From Parabacteroides faecalis (lineage in GTDB: Bacteria; Bacteroidota; Bacteroidia; Bacteroidales; Tannerellaceae), in NCBI RefSeq assembly GCF_022809355.1, contig NZ_JAKZMM010000007.1:62001-126000 (forward strand): DNA of 64,000 bases. Direction: 5' to 3'. A program made the translations under genes and the position numbers. Positions 46,798 through 57,576 of this stretch are shown here, piece after piece; position 1 is the stretch's first letter, and each line of letters starts with the position of its first letter. The notes under the pieces are model-generated. The model saw only the letters and a program-made list of their open reading frames with translations, was not told the origin of the DNA and made no database searches.

Positions 46798-49299
46798 ATG
46801 AAAAACAACCTCATGTATGTCCTTTGGGCTTGTATAAGTTTGTTGCCTTATTATGGTCAGGCCCAAAAAGAAACCTCTGTGTCGGATACGGGCAGATGGA
46901 AATTATGGTATAAGCAGCCAGCCGAACGCTGGTCGGAAGCATTGCCTTTGGGAAATTCCCGTTTGGGAGCCATGGTTTATGGTGGAATCGAACGAGAAGA
47001 GATCCAGTTGAATGAAGAAACCTTTTGGGCTGGTGGTCCGCATCGGAACGATAATCCGGCAGCTCTTGCCCATCTGGATTCGGTCAGACACCTGATTTTT
47101 GCCGGAAAGAATGCAGATGCCCAAAAGTTGATCGACAAGACTTTTTACAGTACTTCGCATGGAATGCCTTATCTGACGTTGGGCAGCTTGGTAATTGAAG
47201 GGACTTCGCCTGAACAAGTGTCGGATTATTATCGGGATTTGAATCTGGAAACCGCCATAGCGACAACGCAATATCAGGCGGATGGCGTGCATTATAAGCG
47301 GGAAGTATTTGCTTCGCAGGTTGATCCTGTTGTGATCATCCGGTATATGGCTGATAAGTCGGGACAACTGGATCTGACAATCGGATATGATTCTCCGTTG
47401 AAAAGCAAGATTTTGCGAAAAGGGCAGAAACTGATTATGCAGAGTAGGGGAACGGATCATGAAGGAATCCGGGGTGTTATTGAAGTGGAAACGCAAACGC
47501 AAGCTGATGTGTCTGGAGGAAAAATGAAACTGGATAACCAGCACATTTATATAGAAGATGCAGATACGGTAACGTTGTATGTGACGGCTGCCACAAACTT
47601 TGTCGATTATAAGACCGTCAACGCGAATGAAGGGAAAAAGGCTTCCCAACAGTTGTCGTCGGCCATGCAGAAAAACTATACGAAAGCCCGTCGTGATCAT
47701 ATAAGTCGGTATCAGCAACAGTTCAATCGAGTGTCGTTGGATTTGGGAAAAAGTGAAGCCGAACAGTTGGAAACAACCGAACGCATAGCCCGGTTTCAGG
47801 AAGGAAATGACTTACCTTTAGTGGCGTTGATGTTTCAATATGGCCGTTATCTGCTGATTTCTTCGTCGCAACCCGGTGGACAGCCCGCCAACTTACAGGG
47901 TATTTGGAATAATATGCTGTTGCCCCCGTGGGATTCGAAATATACGATCAATATCAATACGGAAATGAATTACTGGCCGGCCGAGGTAACCAACTTATCG
48001 GAAACGCATGAACCGCTGTTTGCGATGTTGAAAGAGCTGTCGGTAACCGGACAGGAAACGGCTCGGGTTATGTATGGAGCCAAAGGTTGGGTGGCTCATC
48101 ATAATACGGATTTATGGCGGATAACCGGTCCGGTGGATAATGCTTTTTACGGGACATGGCCCAATGGAGGTGCCTGGCTTTCAACTCATTTGTGGCAACA
48201 TTATTTATATACGGGAGATAAAGCCTTCCTGAAAGAAGCTTATCCGGTTCTAAAAGGTGCCGCCGATTTCTTCTTGTCCTTCCTGGTAAAACACCCGCAA
48301 TATGGCTGGATGGTCAGTGCTCCGTCCATGTCTCCCGAACATGGTCCGGGCGGAGAAGATGTCAACCAGGCATCAACCATTACAGCTGGATGTACCATGG
48401 ATAATCAAATCGTCTTTGATGTATTGAATCAGGCGAAAGAAGCAGCGGAAATATTGGGAAAACCGGTTGCTTATCAGGACTCATTGCAGCGAATGTTGGA
48501 ACAGTTGCCTCCGATGCAGATCGGAAGATACAATCAGTTGCAGGAATGGCTGGAAGATGCCGACGATCCCAAAGATCAGCATCGACATATTTCGCATGTG
48601 TATGGCCTTTATCCCAGTAATCAGGTTTCGCCTTATTCCCATCCGCTTTTGTTTCAGGCAGCAAAGAATACGTTGATTCAACGAGGTGACGAAGCAACGG
48701 GCTGGTCGATGGGTTGGAAAATTAATCTTTGGGCACGTCTGCTGGATGGGAATCATGCATTTAAGATGATCAATAACCTGTTGGAATTGTTGCCAAGTGA
48801 TGAGGTAAAAGATAAGTATCCGCAGGGCCGTATCTATCCGAACATGTTGGATGCACATCCGCCTTTCCAGATTGATGGAAACTTTGGTTATACGGCCGGT
48901 GTTGCCGAAATGTTGTTACAAAGTCACGACGGAGCATTGCATGTCTTACCTGCTTTACCTGATGCCTGGCAGGAAGGCGAAGTAAAAGGTCTGGTAGCTC
49001 GTGGTGGATTTGTTGTTGATATGAAATGGAAGAATGGGCAGTTTATGTCTGGTAGGATTCATGCTCGTCTGGGCGGACTTTTACGGATTCGTTCGTATGT
49101 GCCGTTACAAGGAAAGGGACTTACTGAGGCAAAAGGAGAAAATCCGAATCCATTTTATAAAACGGCCCAGATAAAAGAGCCCTTAGTCTCTGATGAAATT
49201 CAACCGCAATACCCGTTGTTGCTGAAAGTTTATGAATATGATCTGATGACCGAAGCCGGGGAAGTCTACGATCTGGTACGAGGTACGGTCAATGAATAA
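46798..49299 (+). CDS. GH95 alpha-L-fucosidase
   Basis: An 833-residue secreted glycoside hydrolase with a signal peptide (ends YYGQAQ, about residue 23). Family GH95 features: N-terminal beta domain with [19 protein letters not shown], the catalytic-region Asn pair in [19 protein letters not shown] with a candidate acid Glu, and the late FQIDGNFG motif. Such enzymes remove alpha-1,2-linked fucose or related sugars from host or plant glycans. No susC/susD genes are adjacent. Length is normal for the family. Confidence 0.92.
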   Translation: MKNNLMYVLWACISLLPYYGQAQKETSVSDTGRWKLWYKQPAERWSEALPLGNSRLGAMVYGGIEREEIQLNEETFWAGGPHRNDNPAALAHLDSVRHLIFAGKNADAQKLIDKTFYSTSHGMPYLTLGSLVIEGTSPEQVSDYYRDLNLETAIATTQYQADGVHYKREVFASQVDPVVIIRYMADKSGQLDLTIGYDSPLKSKILRKGQKLIMQSRGTDHEGIRGVIEVETQTQADVSGGKMKLDNQHIYIEDADTVTLYVTAATNFVDYKTVNANEGKKASQQLSSAMQKNYTKARRDHISRYQQQFNRVSLDLGKSEAEQLETTERIARFQEGNDLPLVALMFQYGRYLLISSSQPGGQPANLQGIWNNMLLPPWDSKYTININTEMNYWPAEVTNLSETHEPLFAMLKELSVTGQETARVMYGAKGWVAHHNTDLWRITGPVDNAFYGTWPNGGAWLSTHLWQHYLYTGDKAFLKEAYPVLKGAADFFLSFLVKHPQYGWMVSAPSMSPEHGPGGEDVNQASTITAGCTMDNQIVFDVLNQAKEAAEILGKPVAYQDSLQRMLEQLPPMQIGRYNQLQEWLEDADDPKDQHRHISHVYGLYPSNQVSPYSHPLLFQAAKNTLIQRGDEATGWSMGWKINLWARLLDGNHAFKMINNLLELLPSDEVKDKYPQGRIYPNMLDAHPPFQIDGNFGYTAGVAEMLLQSHDGALHVLPALPDAWQEGEVKGLVARGGFVVDMKWKNGQFMSGRIHARLGGLLRIRSYVPLQGKGLTEAKGENPNPFYKTAQIKEPLVSDEIQPQYPLLLKVYEYDLMTEAGEVYDLVRGTVNE

Positions 49300-49325
49300 G
49301 AACCTTTTTAGCAAGGAGATTGTAT

Positions 49326-49994
49326 ATGCAAGTCAAAATAGCAGACAGTTGGCAGAAAAGACTTCAGAAGGAATTTGACCAACCCTATTTTGCCCGGTTG
49401 GCGGCCTTTGTGAAAGATGAATATGCGCATTATCATGTACTTCCCAAAGGATCACAGATATTCCATATCTTTAATGCCTGTCCGTTTGAACAAGTCAAAG
49501 TCGTTATTTTAGGACAAGATCCGTATCCGACTCCGGGACAATATTACGGCGTTTGCTTTTCCGTACCGGAACATACGCCGATTCCAGGTTCGTTGTTCAA
49601 TATCTATCAGGAAATCCATACTGATCTGGGACTTCCTATGCCTGTTTCCGGTTGTCTGGATAAGTGGGTTGAACAGGGAGTCTTCTCGATGAATACGGTT
49701 TTGACCGTCCGGGCCTATCAAACCGGTTCGCATAAAGGGAAAGGATGGGAAACTTTCACCGATGCCGTTATCCGCTTGTTGAGCGAAGAACGGGAACATT
49801 TGGTCTTTATGCTGTGGGGCGCTTATGCTAAAGAGAAGATACCATTGATCGATCAGCATAAACATTTGATATTAACCGCGGCTCATCCTTCTCCGCGTTC
49901 GGCTGATCATGGTTTCTTCGGATGCCGTCATTTCAGTAAGGCGAATGCTTTTCTGGTGCAACACGGCATGACTCCAATAGATTGGTCTGTCTGA
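49326..49994 (+). CDS. ung: Uracil-DNA glycosylase
   Basis: A 222-residue family 1 UDG that removes uracil from DNA. The water-activating Asp lies in GQDPYP, the uracil pocket includes GVCFSVP, and the HPSPRSADHGFFGC loop carries the catalytic histidine. The ATG at 49326 is chosen; an ATG two codons upstream (49320) is possible. It lies 26 bp after the fucosidase gene, on the same strand. Confidence 0.95.
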   Translation: MQVKIADSWQKRLQKEFDQPYFARLAAFVKDEYAHYHVLPKGSQIFHIFNACPFEQVKVVILGQDPYPTPGQYYGVCFSVPEHTPIPGSLFNIYQEIHTDLGLPMPVSGCLDKWVEQGVFSMNTVLTVRAYQTGSHKGKGWETFTDAVIRLLSEEREHLVFMLWGAYAKEKIPLIDQHKHLILTAAHPSPRSADHGFFGCRHFSKANAFLVQHGMTPIDWSV

Positions 49995-50085
49995 GAAAGC
50001 CAGAAAAGAATCAGGTGAATATGAATATAGATTCGTGATTTATATTATTTTTGTCCCCTAAAAAGATATAGATATTATAAAGGAA

Positions 50086-51258
50086 ATGAAACATTATAAT
50101 TTTGATGAGATAATAGACCGTAAGGGAACCAGTTGTGTAAAATACGATGGACTGAAGAATGCTTATCAGGGAAAAGAAAATCTGATACCTTTATGGGTAG
50201 CGGATATGGATTTCGCAACTCCGGATTTTATTGTAGAAGCCTTGAAGAAACGTTGTGAACATCCTGTTTTCGGATATACATTCGATGACGATGAATACTA
50301 TGAAAGTATCCAGACTTGGCTGGACTATAAGTATCATTGGAAGACAGAACGGGAGTGGATTTCTTATATTCCCGGCATTGTGAAAGGCATCGGATTAGCC
50401 GTTCAGTGTTTTACCCAACCGGGAGATAAAGTAATCATACAACCTCCAGTATATCATCCGTTTCGTTTGGTCCCGACCCGTATGGGACGCGAAGTGGTTT
50501 ATAATCCATTGAAGCTTGAAGATGGTGTATATAAGATGGATTTCGAGCAGTTGGAAAGCCTGATTGATAAGGACTGCAAAATGCTTATCCTTTCTAACCC
50601 GCATAATCCGGGTGGAGTTGTATGGGAAAAAGAAGCATTGGTGAAGTTGGCTCAGATATGTTCGGCTCATGGAATTCTGGTTATTTCGGATGAAATCCAT
50701 GCAGAGATGACCTATCCGCAGTTCAGACATCATCCGTTTGCTACGGTTTCGGAAGAAGCAGCTGCTTGCAGTGTGACGTTTATGGCACCAAGTAAGACTT
50801 TCAATATTGCTGGAATTGTTAGTTCGTATGCCCTTGTTCCGGATAGTCGGATAAGAGAGAAATTCTATTCTTTCTTGGAAGCAGGAGAATTGAATGCAGG
50901 TACTATCTTTGCTTTTACCGCCACAAAAGCAGCTTATACGTATGGAGCCGAATGGTTGCAGCAGATGCGTTCATACGTTATTGAGAATGTAAACTTTGTG
51001 GATGAATATCTGAAGAAAAACATTCCGCAGATCAAGGTGTATCGTCCGCAAGCTTCTTTCTTGGTTTGGCTTGACTGTCGGGAACTGAAGTTAACTCAAT
51101 CGGAACTGGTTCAATTGTTTGAAGACAAAGCCGGATTGGCCCTGAACGATGGAACCATGTTTGGAAAAGAAGGCGAAGGCTTTATGCGCTTGAACATCGG
51201 TTGTCCGCGTTCGATATTGAATCAGGCACTTGAGTCGTTGAAGAAAGCGATCGGTTAG
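50086..51258 (+). CDS. patB: PatB/MalY-type cystathionine beta-lyase
   Basis: A 390-residue fold-type I PLP enzyme. Typical features: PLWVADMDFATP near the N-terminus (about 36-47), LILSNPHNPGG (about 168-178), SDEIHAEM (about 203-210) and the PLP-lysine in APSKTFNIAG. Members cleave C-S bonds of cystathionine or cysteine or act as aminotransferases. The gene stands alone in the ung-slyD interval with about 90 bp on either side. Confidence 0.9.
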   Translation: MKHYNFDEIIDRKGTSCVKYDGLKNAYQGKENLIPLWVADMDFATPDFIVEALKKRCEHPVFGYTFDDDEYYESIQTWLDYKYHWKTEREWISYIPGIVKGIGLAVQCFTQPGDKVIIQPPVYHPFRLVPTRMGREVVYNPLKLEDGVYKMDFEQLESLIDKDCKMLILSNPHNPGGVVWEKEALVKLAQICSAHGILVISDEIHAEMTYPQFRHHPFATVSEEAAACSVTFMAPSKTFNIAGIVSSYALVPDSRIREKFYSFLEAGELNAGTIFAFTATKAAYTYGAEWLQQMRSYVIENVNFVDEYLKKNIPQIKVYRPQASFLVWLDCRELKLTQSELVQLFEDKAGLALNDGTMFGKEGEGFMRLNIGCPRSILNQALESLKKAIG

Positions 51259-51341
51259 TATTTTCAAGGAAAGCCGAAGGCGCACATGAAAAATAAGTTG
51301 TATATTTGTCCACTGTATATCAATCAAAATAAAATAGACAG

Positions 51342-51920
51342 ATGAAAATTTCAGCAAACAAATTCGTTGCAGTAACCTACGACCTGTATGTTGGTGAAGG
51401 AGAAGAACGTGAATTGATGGAAAAAGCGACACGCGAAGTTCCATTGAAGTTTATTTATGGAACAGGATCCATGATCCAGGCATTTGAAGATGCTTTGATG
51501 GGATTGGAATCGGGAGCCGCTTTCGACTTTACGATTACTCCGGAAAACGCTTATGGCGAATACAACGAAGACTATGTGTTGGATTTGCCGAAGAATATCT
51601 TTGAAGTAGATGGTAAGTTTGACTCAGAGATGATTCAGGAAGGAAATACAGTCCCGATGATGGATTCAAACGGTAACCGGATGAATGGGTCGGTATTGGA
51701 AGTCCGCGATGATGTAGTTGTCATGGATTTCAATCATCCGTTGGCAGGAGAGACTTTGCATTTCAAAGGTGAAGTAATCGACGTACATGAACCTACAGCT
51801 GAAGAAATAGCAGCAATGACAGCTCCGGCAGGAGGTTGTGGCTGCGGTTGCGACAGCTGCGGAGGCGGTTGTGGTGATCATGAACACGGCGATGGCTGTG
51901 GTTGCAGCGGTTGTCATTAA
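51342..51920 (+). CDS. slyD: SlyD-type FKBP peptidyl-prolyl isomerase
   Basis: A 192-residue protein: FKBP domain split by an IF (chaperone) insert, with [21 protein letters not shown], here key residues GTGSMI and FEDALMG, and [14 protein letters not shown]; then a metal-binding tail with many Cys/His ([20 protein letters not shown] is the core). SlyD assists protein folding and donates nickel. It precedes aroC with a 29-bp gap. Confidence 0.93.
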   Translation: MKISANKFVAVTYDLYVGEGEERELMEKATREVPLKFIYGTGSMIQAFEDALMGLESGAAFDFTITPENAYGEYNEDYVLDLPKNIFEVDGKFDSEMIQEGNTVPMMDSNGNRMNGSVLEVRDDVVVMDFNHPLAGETLHFKGEVIDVHEPTAEEIAAMTAPAGGCGCGCDSCGGGCGDHEHGDGCGCSGCH

Positions 51921-51949
51921 ATAAATCGTATCATCCAGGTTCGGGTTTT

Positions 51950-53029
51950 ATGAATACATTTGGGAATATATTCAGACTTACTTCTTTTGGTGAGTCGCAT
52001 GGCCCTGGAATCGGTGGCGTGATTGATGGTTGTCCGTCGGGTTTCGAACTGGATATGGAAGCAATCCAGAAAGAACTGAACCGAAGAAAACCCGGACAGT
52101 CCCGGATTACAACTCCAAGAAAGGAAGATGACGAAGTTCAGTTCCTTTCGGGTATTTACGAGGGAAAGACAACCGGAACACCAATTGGATTTATTGTTTG
52201 GAACAAGAATCAGCATTCGGCTGATTACGATAATATGAAACAGGTGTATCGTCCGTCGCATGCCGATTATACATATCAAATGAAGTATGGCATCCGTGAT
52301 CCAAGAGGCGGAGGCCGTTCGTCGGCTCGAGAGACGATTTCACGCTGTGTGGCTGGTGCGATTGCCCGTCAAATCTTGGCAAAGCAAGGGATCGATATCA
52401 AAGCTTATACTTCTCAAGTAGGAAATATCTGTTTGGATAAACCTTGGGAAGCTTATGATTTGAATCGGATAGAAGAGAATCCGGTCCGTTGTCCTGATCC
52501 TGATAAAGCTATCGAAATGGAAGAACTGATAGCTAAAGTAAAAAGTCAGGGAGATACAATCGGAGGTATTATTTCCGGAGTCATCACAGGAGTGCCAGTT
52601 GGATTGGGGGAACCTGTTTTTGGTAAGTTGCACGCTGCATTAGGTAATGCGATGCTTTCAATCAATGCCGTCAAAGGTTTTGAGTATGGTGATGGTTTTG
52701 CTGCTGCGGGATTCCAAGGTTCAGAACGGAATGACCGTTTCTTTAATGACCATGGAAAAATCAATGTCCGAACGAATCATTCGGGAGGTATTCAAGGCGG
52801 TATTTCCAATGGTCAGCCTATTTATTTCCGGGTCGCTTTTAAATCGGTAGCAACCTTATTGATGGAACAAGAAACAGTCGATATGGAAGGCAACGATACA
52901 ATTCTGAAAGCTCGAGGAAGACATGATCCGTGTGTATTGCCTCGTGCTGTTCCTATCGTGGAAGCGATGGCGGCTATGACCCTGTTGGATTATTGGTTGA
53001 TGCAACAAGCCAGAGTGATGGAAAGATAA
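51950..53029 (+). CDS. aroC: Chorismate synthase
   Basis: A 359-residue enzyme of the shikimate pathway converting EPSP to chorismate with reduced FMN. Signatures: [18 protein letters not shown] at the N-terminus, SGRSSARET-like [10 protein letters not shown] at about 120-130, and the C-terminal [20 protein letters not shown]. The ATG at 51950 (MNTFGNIFR) is the family-typical start; the frame continues upstream into slyD. A strong terminator follows. Confidence 0.97.
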   Translation: MNTFGNIFRLTSFGESHGPGIGGVIDGCPSGFELDMEAIQKELNRRKPGQSRITTPRKEDDEVQFLSGIYEGKTTGTPIGFIVWNKNQHSADYDNMKQVYRPSHADYTYQMKYGIRDPRGGGRSSARETISRCVAGAIARQILAKQGIDIKAYTSQVGNICLDKPWEAYDLNRIEENPVRCPDPDKAIEMEELIAKVKSQGDTIGGIISGVITGVPVGLGEPVFGKLHAALGNAMLSINAVKGFEYGDGFAAAGFQGSERNDRFFNDHGKINVRTNHSGGIQGGISNGQPIYFRVAFKSVATLLMEQETVDMEGNDTILKARGRHDPCVLPRAVPIVEAMAAMTLLDYWLMQQARVMER

Positions 53030-53051
53030 TCGTTTTATCAATCTTAATAAG

Positions 53052-53089
53052 AGGAGAGTCTGTATGTAATAATCCTAACAGACTCTCCT
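53052..53089. terminator. Terminator after aroC
   Basis: A perfect 12-bp stem, AGGAGAGTCTGT (53052-53063) with 53078-53089, followed by T residues; it also serves the convergent TPR gene. Confidence 0.85.
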
Positions 53090-53096
53090 TTTTCTC

Positions 53097-54773
53097 TTAT
53101 AAAGAGGCTATGAACTCATCGAAACTCATATTCTCTATTCCGATCTTTTCTTTCAATCTCATTTTCTTGCGCGAGATGCTGCCTTTGGCTATATGGTAAA
53201 TTTCTGCCAAAACAGACAAGGGCAGTTCCATCTTTACGAGGCAGCAGAAATTTATTTCTTCTTCCGTGAGTTGCGGATAGAGCTTTTTCAATCTTTCTGT
53301 AAAATGATCAAAGCAAGCGTTGGTATTGTTGCGGATAATTGTCCAGTCGTTTTCCTGTAAATGCAAGGCTCCAGCTTTGTTCCTGTTTTGCATTAAAATA
53401 GGAATAGTAATCTCGTTCAGTTGCTTGAAATATTCCAATCGCTGATTCAATCGGGCAAGAGCTATGGTTTCCTTTTCTTCTTTCTCTTTCAAGTATTGAA
53501 TTTCGGCTTCTTTCCTTTTGAGATCACTTTGGTTTCTTTCTTGTTCGGTACGAAGTAGTTGGATCTTCAGCTTGTTTTTGTTTTGTTTGATACGATAATA
53601 AAACAAAAAGGATGCTAAGATGATGATGGCAAAAAAGGCAACAACCCGGTGTAAAAGAACTTCTTTGTCTGATAAGTTCTTTTCAACTTGAAGAATCCGT
53701 TCTTGTTGCTTTTTGTATTCTCGCAGGTTTTGCATTCTTTCCAGTAGCTCTTCTTTTCTTCCGTAGTAAGTAGAATCGCGCAGTCGGATATGTTCTTCCA
53801 GAAATTTCCGGGATTCATTCATTTTCCCTTGTTTTTTCATTTCTTCAGCCGCATAGCGATAAGCAAGAATTCTTTTATCCAAAGGAAGCATTTCGATCAC
53901 TTTCCAAAAATAATCGATGGCATGCTCTTTTTGGTGAATATAAGCATCCAGACCTGCACTTTGAAGGCGGTATAAAGGATTCTGCTTATCTGTTTGTGCT
54001 GCCAGATTCAAGTAATGATAGGCCGAATCAGTCTGTAATAAAAGTAAGTGAACGATACCGGATTCGCTATATATTTGAGCTATTTGAGTAGTATCTGATG
54101 TTTCTGCATAGTTCTGGGCATCATGTAAGTAACTTAACGCTTCTTGGTAGAGCTTTTGTTCTTTCATCAGATTGCTTTTCAATAGGCATAATCTTGTAAT
54201 TAGCTTGGAGTCTTTGTGTTGAATAGCTAATTGGCAGGCTTGTTCTAATAATTGTTCTTCTCTATCATAAATACGATAAAAATGGTACAGATTACTCATG
54301 CTTATCTTTAAATCAATAAGTAATCGGTAATCTGTTTCGGGTGTTATATATTGAATAGCTGTTTCATAATCATCTTGTGCTTTGATTAAATAGTAATGCT
54401 GATGATTGATTTTTCCTTTCAGGTAATAAATCCGGCATAGTTTACTGGAGTCATTTTGGGCTTCAAAGTAAACTCGAGCCTTTTCTAGGGAAGTGTTACT
54501 TTCCGGCAGTTTGTTCTGAAGGGCTAAGCTGGTATAATAGAGATAGAAGTATAATGCTTTATCTCCAACATTTAATTGAGTAGTATCAATTTGTTGTAAG
54601 GACGAAAGGACAGAATCCGGTTGATTCTGCATTTTTTCCAGATCGGATAACATAGAATTTGTTTTATCACGATGGCAAGCAGGTAATAGAAGTAGCAGGA
54701 ATGCTAATATGACCTGACAAATATTAGGATATTGTTGTCCTTTTCGATAAGTTTTATGAAGTCCTTTTCTCAT
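53097..54773 (-). CDS. TPR-containing membrane-bound regulator with HTH
   Basis: A 558-residue protein: signal or anchor segment with lipobox-like LLPAC (about 36), tetratricopeptide repeats from about 40 to 330, a coiled coil, a transmembrane helix (about 385-405), a second coiled coil (410-470) and a C-terminal LuxR-like helix-turn-helix (LTEEEINFCCLVKMELPLSVLAEIYH, key residues around 500-525; SRKKMRLKEKIGI). Bacteroidales encode many such proteins, which link envelope signals to transcription. It is divergent from the lipoprotein gene. Confidence 0.82.
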   Translation of the reverse strand: MRKGLHKTYRKGQQYPNICQVILAFLLLLLPACHRDKTNSMLSDLEKMQNQPDSVLSSLQQIDTTQLNVGDKALYFYLYYTSLALQNKLPESNTSLEKARVYFEAQNDSSKLCRIYYLKGKINHQHYYLIKAQDDYETAIQYITPETDYRLLIDLKISMSNLYHFYRIYDREEQLLEQACQLAIQHKDSKLITRLCLLKSNLMKEQKLYQEALSYLHDAQNYAETSDTTQIAQIYSESGIVHLLLLQTDSAYHYLNLAAQTDKQNPLYRLQSAGLDAYIHQKEHAIDYFWKVIEMLPLDKRILAYRYAAEEMKKQGKMNESRKFLEEHIRLRDSTYYGRKEELLERMQNLREYKKQQERILQVEKNLSDKEVLLHRVVAFFAIIILASFLFYYRIKQNKNKLKIQLLRTEQERNQSDLKRKEAEIQYLKEKEEKETIALARLNQRLEYFKQLNEITIPILMQNRNKAGALHLQENDWTIIRNNTNACFDHFTERLKKLYPQLTEEEINFCCLVKMELPLSVLAEIYHIAKGSISRKKMRLKEKIGIENMSFDEFIASL

Positions 54774-55276
54774 AATGCAAATATATAAAATCTGTGATAA
54801 ACAAGGTAAAAGAGTTGTTTAAATACGAGATAAAAGTAGTGTTGTACATCATGTCTATCTGAGGTTTTATTGTAATGTACTGAATTATATGTGTTTATTG
54901 ATTTCGTCATGTACATTGGAATTTTGTGCTTTACTGAGTTAAGGCAGCTATCTTTGCATTCGAAAAACAGTGAGATATCAAGTTTACTGTGAATGGTTAG
55001 ATTCCGGTACTAGGTTGTGGGATGATATCTTACTGTATTTCCCTCTTATTTTATGTGTTTGGTTCAGTTTTTAAGGTGAATAAGATTGTTTAGTTTAGTT
55101 TTGTTGTTCCGTTAATTGTTAGGTCAGGCGAATGCCGGCTGCCTTGCCTACAATAAATAAAATGAAAAGTATGTACTCGTGCCTGACGTTTCCTTGGAAA
55201 TCTCGACGGGTAATTACTGGTAGCGGAACTTATATGGAATTTAATAAGTTGATTTATGAAACGTGTAAATTATTGG
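54774..55276 (+). promoter_or_regulatory. Divergent intergenic region with a plus-strand promoter and long leader
   Basis: A plausible promoter reads TTTG (54923-54926) and TATCTTTG (54949-54956), spaced 22 bp. Transcription from about 54963 would leave a leader of about 310 nt before the lipoprotein ATG at 55277. The leader holds GCGAATGCCGGCTGCCTTGC-like GC-rich pieces but no clear riboswitch. An 82-codon frame (55132-55380) overlaps the lipoprotein gene and lacks convincing features. Confidence 0.45.
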
Positions 55277-55981
55277 ATGAAGAGAAGTGGATATATAGTG
55301 AGTTGTGTATTCGTATTAGTTATGTGCTGTTGTTTATTTTCTTGTACAGAAGAAATGTCAGAAAATTTAAAGGCTACTGATGTTATCTTCCAGAAGTACA
55401 GAGTTGATTTTTCTAATACGCAAGACACATGGGTTTATGCTCGTTTTGTAAAAGATGAGGATAAGGCTTTTAATGAACTGAAGCTGACAGGTGAACAACA
55501 GATTACAGTGAATGATAAGTCTATGAACTATCATTATGTCAATGATCAGGCTCCGGTGGATTATAGTTATTCATTGAAGTTGGGCAAAGTGGATCAGGTA
55601 GATTTTACTTTCCAGCGGGCTAAGAATAAACAATATAAGAATACGGCGTTAAGATCGGCTGTTCTTCCGGTTTCTATACCTGCAGATTTGGCCTTTATTC
55701 AAAATGATGTTGCCTGGAAGTGGAATGGGGAAGATTTGAAAGCGGGTGAAAAGCTTGAGGTTACATTGGAAACAGATAAGGATGGTTATGCCATTTATTA
55801 TGGTAGTATATCTGATGACGGAAGAGAAGTTACGTTTTCGAATGTACCAAAAGGAGATTATGTTTTGACTCTTCGCCGAATGGTTGTTTCAGAGACACAG
55901 GATAACGACCTGCCGGCTAAAGGAGAAATGACAATATGCTATTATGACAAGAGGAAAATATCCGTAAAAGAGAGTGTGTGA
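55277..55981 (+). CDS. Hypothetical lipoprotein
   Basis: A 234-residue lipoprotein with lipobox LFSC (Cys at about residue 23) and a beta-rich mature domain (about 25-230) with paired strands such as YSYSLKLGKVDQVDFTF and EKLEVTLETDKDGYAIYYG. No family recognised. The ATG at 55277 places the hydrophobic segment at the N-terminus; an upstream ATG at 55256 adds seven residues. A good terminator follows. Proximity to the divergent TPR regulator suggests, but does not show, that the regulator controls it. Confidence 0.65.
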   Translation: MKRSGYIVSCVFVLVMCCCLFSCTEEMSENLKATDVIFQKYRVDFSNTQDTWVYARFVKDEDKAFNELKLTGEQQITVNDKSMNYHYVNDQAPVDYSYSLKLGKVDQVDFTFQRAKNKQYKNTALRSAVLPVSIPADLAFIQNDVAWKWNGEDLKAGEKLEVTLETDKDGYAIYYGSISDDGREVTFSNVPKGDYVLTLRRMVVSETQDNDLPAKGEMTICYYDKRKISVKESV

Positions 55982-55990
55982 ATTGTAAGG

Positions 55991-56025
55991 GACAAGGCTT
56001 TGGCAGTTTTCTGCCAGGCCTTGTC
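55991..56025. terminator. Terminator after the lipoprotein gene
   Basis: GACAAGGC and GCCTTGTC flank an inner TGGCAG/CTGCCA pair with a TTTT loop; the 3' side is followed by ATATTTTTATC. It stands between convergent genes and can serve both. Confidence 0.85.
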
Positions 56026-56040
56026 ATATTTTTATCCTTT

Positions 56041-56997
56041 TCAGATAGCTACATTATTAATAATGTGTCCTTCTTGGAAAGAGCGTATGTTTTGAATAGC
56101 GATCTGCATCAGACGTACGCGTGCTTCATAAGTAGCCCAGGCAATATGGGGAGTGATATAACATTGGGTTGCCGTCAGAAGCGGATTGTCGGCTAGTGGC
56201 GGTTCAGATGACATTACATCAATACCGGCTGCAAATAAGGTCCGGTTGTTGAGCGCTTCTACTACGGCTTGTTCGTCAATCAAAGGTCCTCTGCCTGTAT
56301 TGATCAAGATAGCTGAAGGTTTCATGAGCGAAAGCATTTCTTTGTTGACGAAATGATGAGTATCGGCTGTGAGCGGGCAATGGAGCGTTAATATATCACT
56401 TTCGCGGAACAAGGTTTCTTTATCAACTGGAGTGATATAATCTTCCAACTGATCTTTAGACTTGGAAGTAAGTGCCAGTACTTGCATTCCAAACGCATGA
56501 GCTACGTGAGCTACCGACATACCGATATGTCCGAGTCCGACAATCCCCAACTTTTTACCGGCTAGTTCAAACAGTTTGGTATTCCAATAGCAGAAATCCG
56601 GATTCTGAGTCCATTTCCCCTTTCTGATTTCTTGCGTATAATGTTCTACTTGATTCGCAATATTGAGGATGTGGGCAAATACCATTTGAACGACCGAATC
56701 TGTACTGTACGCCGGAATGTTCGTAACAATGATTCCACGTTTTTTCGCTTCTTCAATATCAACTACATTGTAACCTGTTGCCAAAACACCAATATATTTC
56801 AATGCAGGAAGTGCGTCCATTTCCTTTTTCAGGATACGAACTTTATTGGTCAGTACAATTTCTGCACCTTGACAACGTTCGGTTACTTCATCTTCTTGCG
56901 TGTTTTCGTAGATATGACACTCACCTAATGCCTGCAAGCCATCCCAGGATAAATCTCCTTTGTTGAGTGTTCTGCCATCTAAAACTACTATTTTCAT
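56041..56997 (-). CDS. hprA: D-2-hydroxyacid dehydrogenase (glycerate dehydrogenase type)
   Basis: A 318-residue NAD-dependent dehydrogenase. The Rossmann motif is GIVGLGHIGMSVAHVA (about 150-165); the catalytic Arg lies in LINTGRGPLIDEQA, the Glu in SSEPPLADNPLL, and the His in ITPHIAWAT. It interconverts hydroxypyruvate and glycerate or a similar acid pair. Its stop is 22 bp from the promoter-proximal terminator; rlmH lies upstream on the same strand (22 bp). Confidence 0.88.
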   Translation of the reverse strand: MKIVVLDGRTLNKGDLSWDGLQALGECHIYENTQEDEVTERCQGAEIVLTNKVRILKKEMDALPALKYIGVLATGYNVVDIEEAKKRGIIVTNIPAYSTDSVVQMVFAHILNIANQVEHYTQEIRKGKWTQNPDFCYWNTKLFELAGKKLGIVGLGHIGMSVAHVAHAFGMQVLALTSKSKDQLEDYITPVDKETLFRESDILTLHCPLTADTHHFVNKEMLSLMKPSAILINTGRGPLIDEQAVVEALNNRTLFAAGIDVMSSEPPLADNPLLTATQCYITPHIAWATYEARVRLMQIAIQNIRSFQEGHIINNVAI

Positions 56998-57018
56998 ATC
57001 TGATCTATTTATACAAAA

Positions 57019-57492
57019 TTATTCATGATGATAAGGCTCATTATTCAATATAGTCATGGCCCGATAGATTTGTTCGACGAAGATAAGGCGAATCATCTGA
57101 TGCGAGAAAGTCATCTTGCTGAGTGAGACTTTTTCAGATGCTGCCTGATAAACAGCTTCGCTGAATCCATACGGACCGCCGATAACGAATACCAGCCTGC
57201 GGGAAACCGTGTGCATTTTCTTTTCTAGGTAGGAAGCAAACTGCATCGATGTAAATTCTTTCCCTTTTTCATCAAGCAATACCACGTAATCTCCGGCTTG
57301 CAGGGATTTCAGAATCAGTTCGCCTTCTTTTTCCTTTTGCTGGCTTTCCGACAAGTTCTTGGCATTCTTGATGTCAGGGATAACCTGCATTTCAAAAGGA
57401 ATATAATGGACCAGCCTGTTTTGGTATTCCCGGATAGCTTCGGAAAAGTAATTAGCGTCCGTTTTCCCAATGACAACTAAACTAATTTTCAT
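57019..57492 (-). CDS. rlmH: 23S rRNA (pseudouridine1915-N3)-methyltransferase
   Basis: A 157-residue SPOUT methyltransferase. The knot is visible in FVIGGPYGFSEAVYQAA (about 104-120) and the highly conserved C-terminus is LIFVEQIYRAMTILNNEPYHHE with terminal YHHE. It methylates pseudouridine 1915 in the 50S subunit at the end of ribosome maturation. It is divergent from the DUF4783 gene and followed by hprA. Confidence 0.96.
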   Translation of the reverse strand: MKISLVVIGKTDANYFSEAIREYQNRLVHYIPFEMQVIPDIKNAKNLSESQQKEKEGELILKSLQAGDYVVLLDEKGKEFTSMQFASYLEKKMHTVSRRLVFVIGGPYGFSEAVYQAASEKVSLSKMTFSHQMIRLIFVEQIYRAMTILNNEPYHHE

Positions 57493-57576
57493 TTGATTTT
57501 ATATTTCTATATTTGCAAAGACGAAGTTAGGGAAAATTCTTATCTTTGTCACCAGTATTCACAAAAAAGATCAGTG

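Noticed and set aside
55132-55380. 82-codon frame before the lipoprotein gene
   Set aside because: Overlaps the lipoprotein start in another frame, has no family features and starts inside the probable leader.
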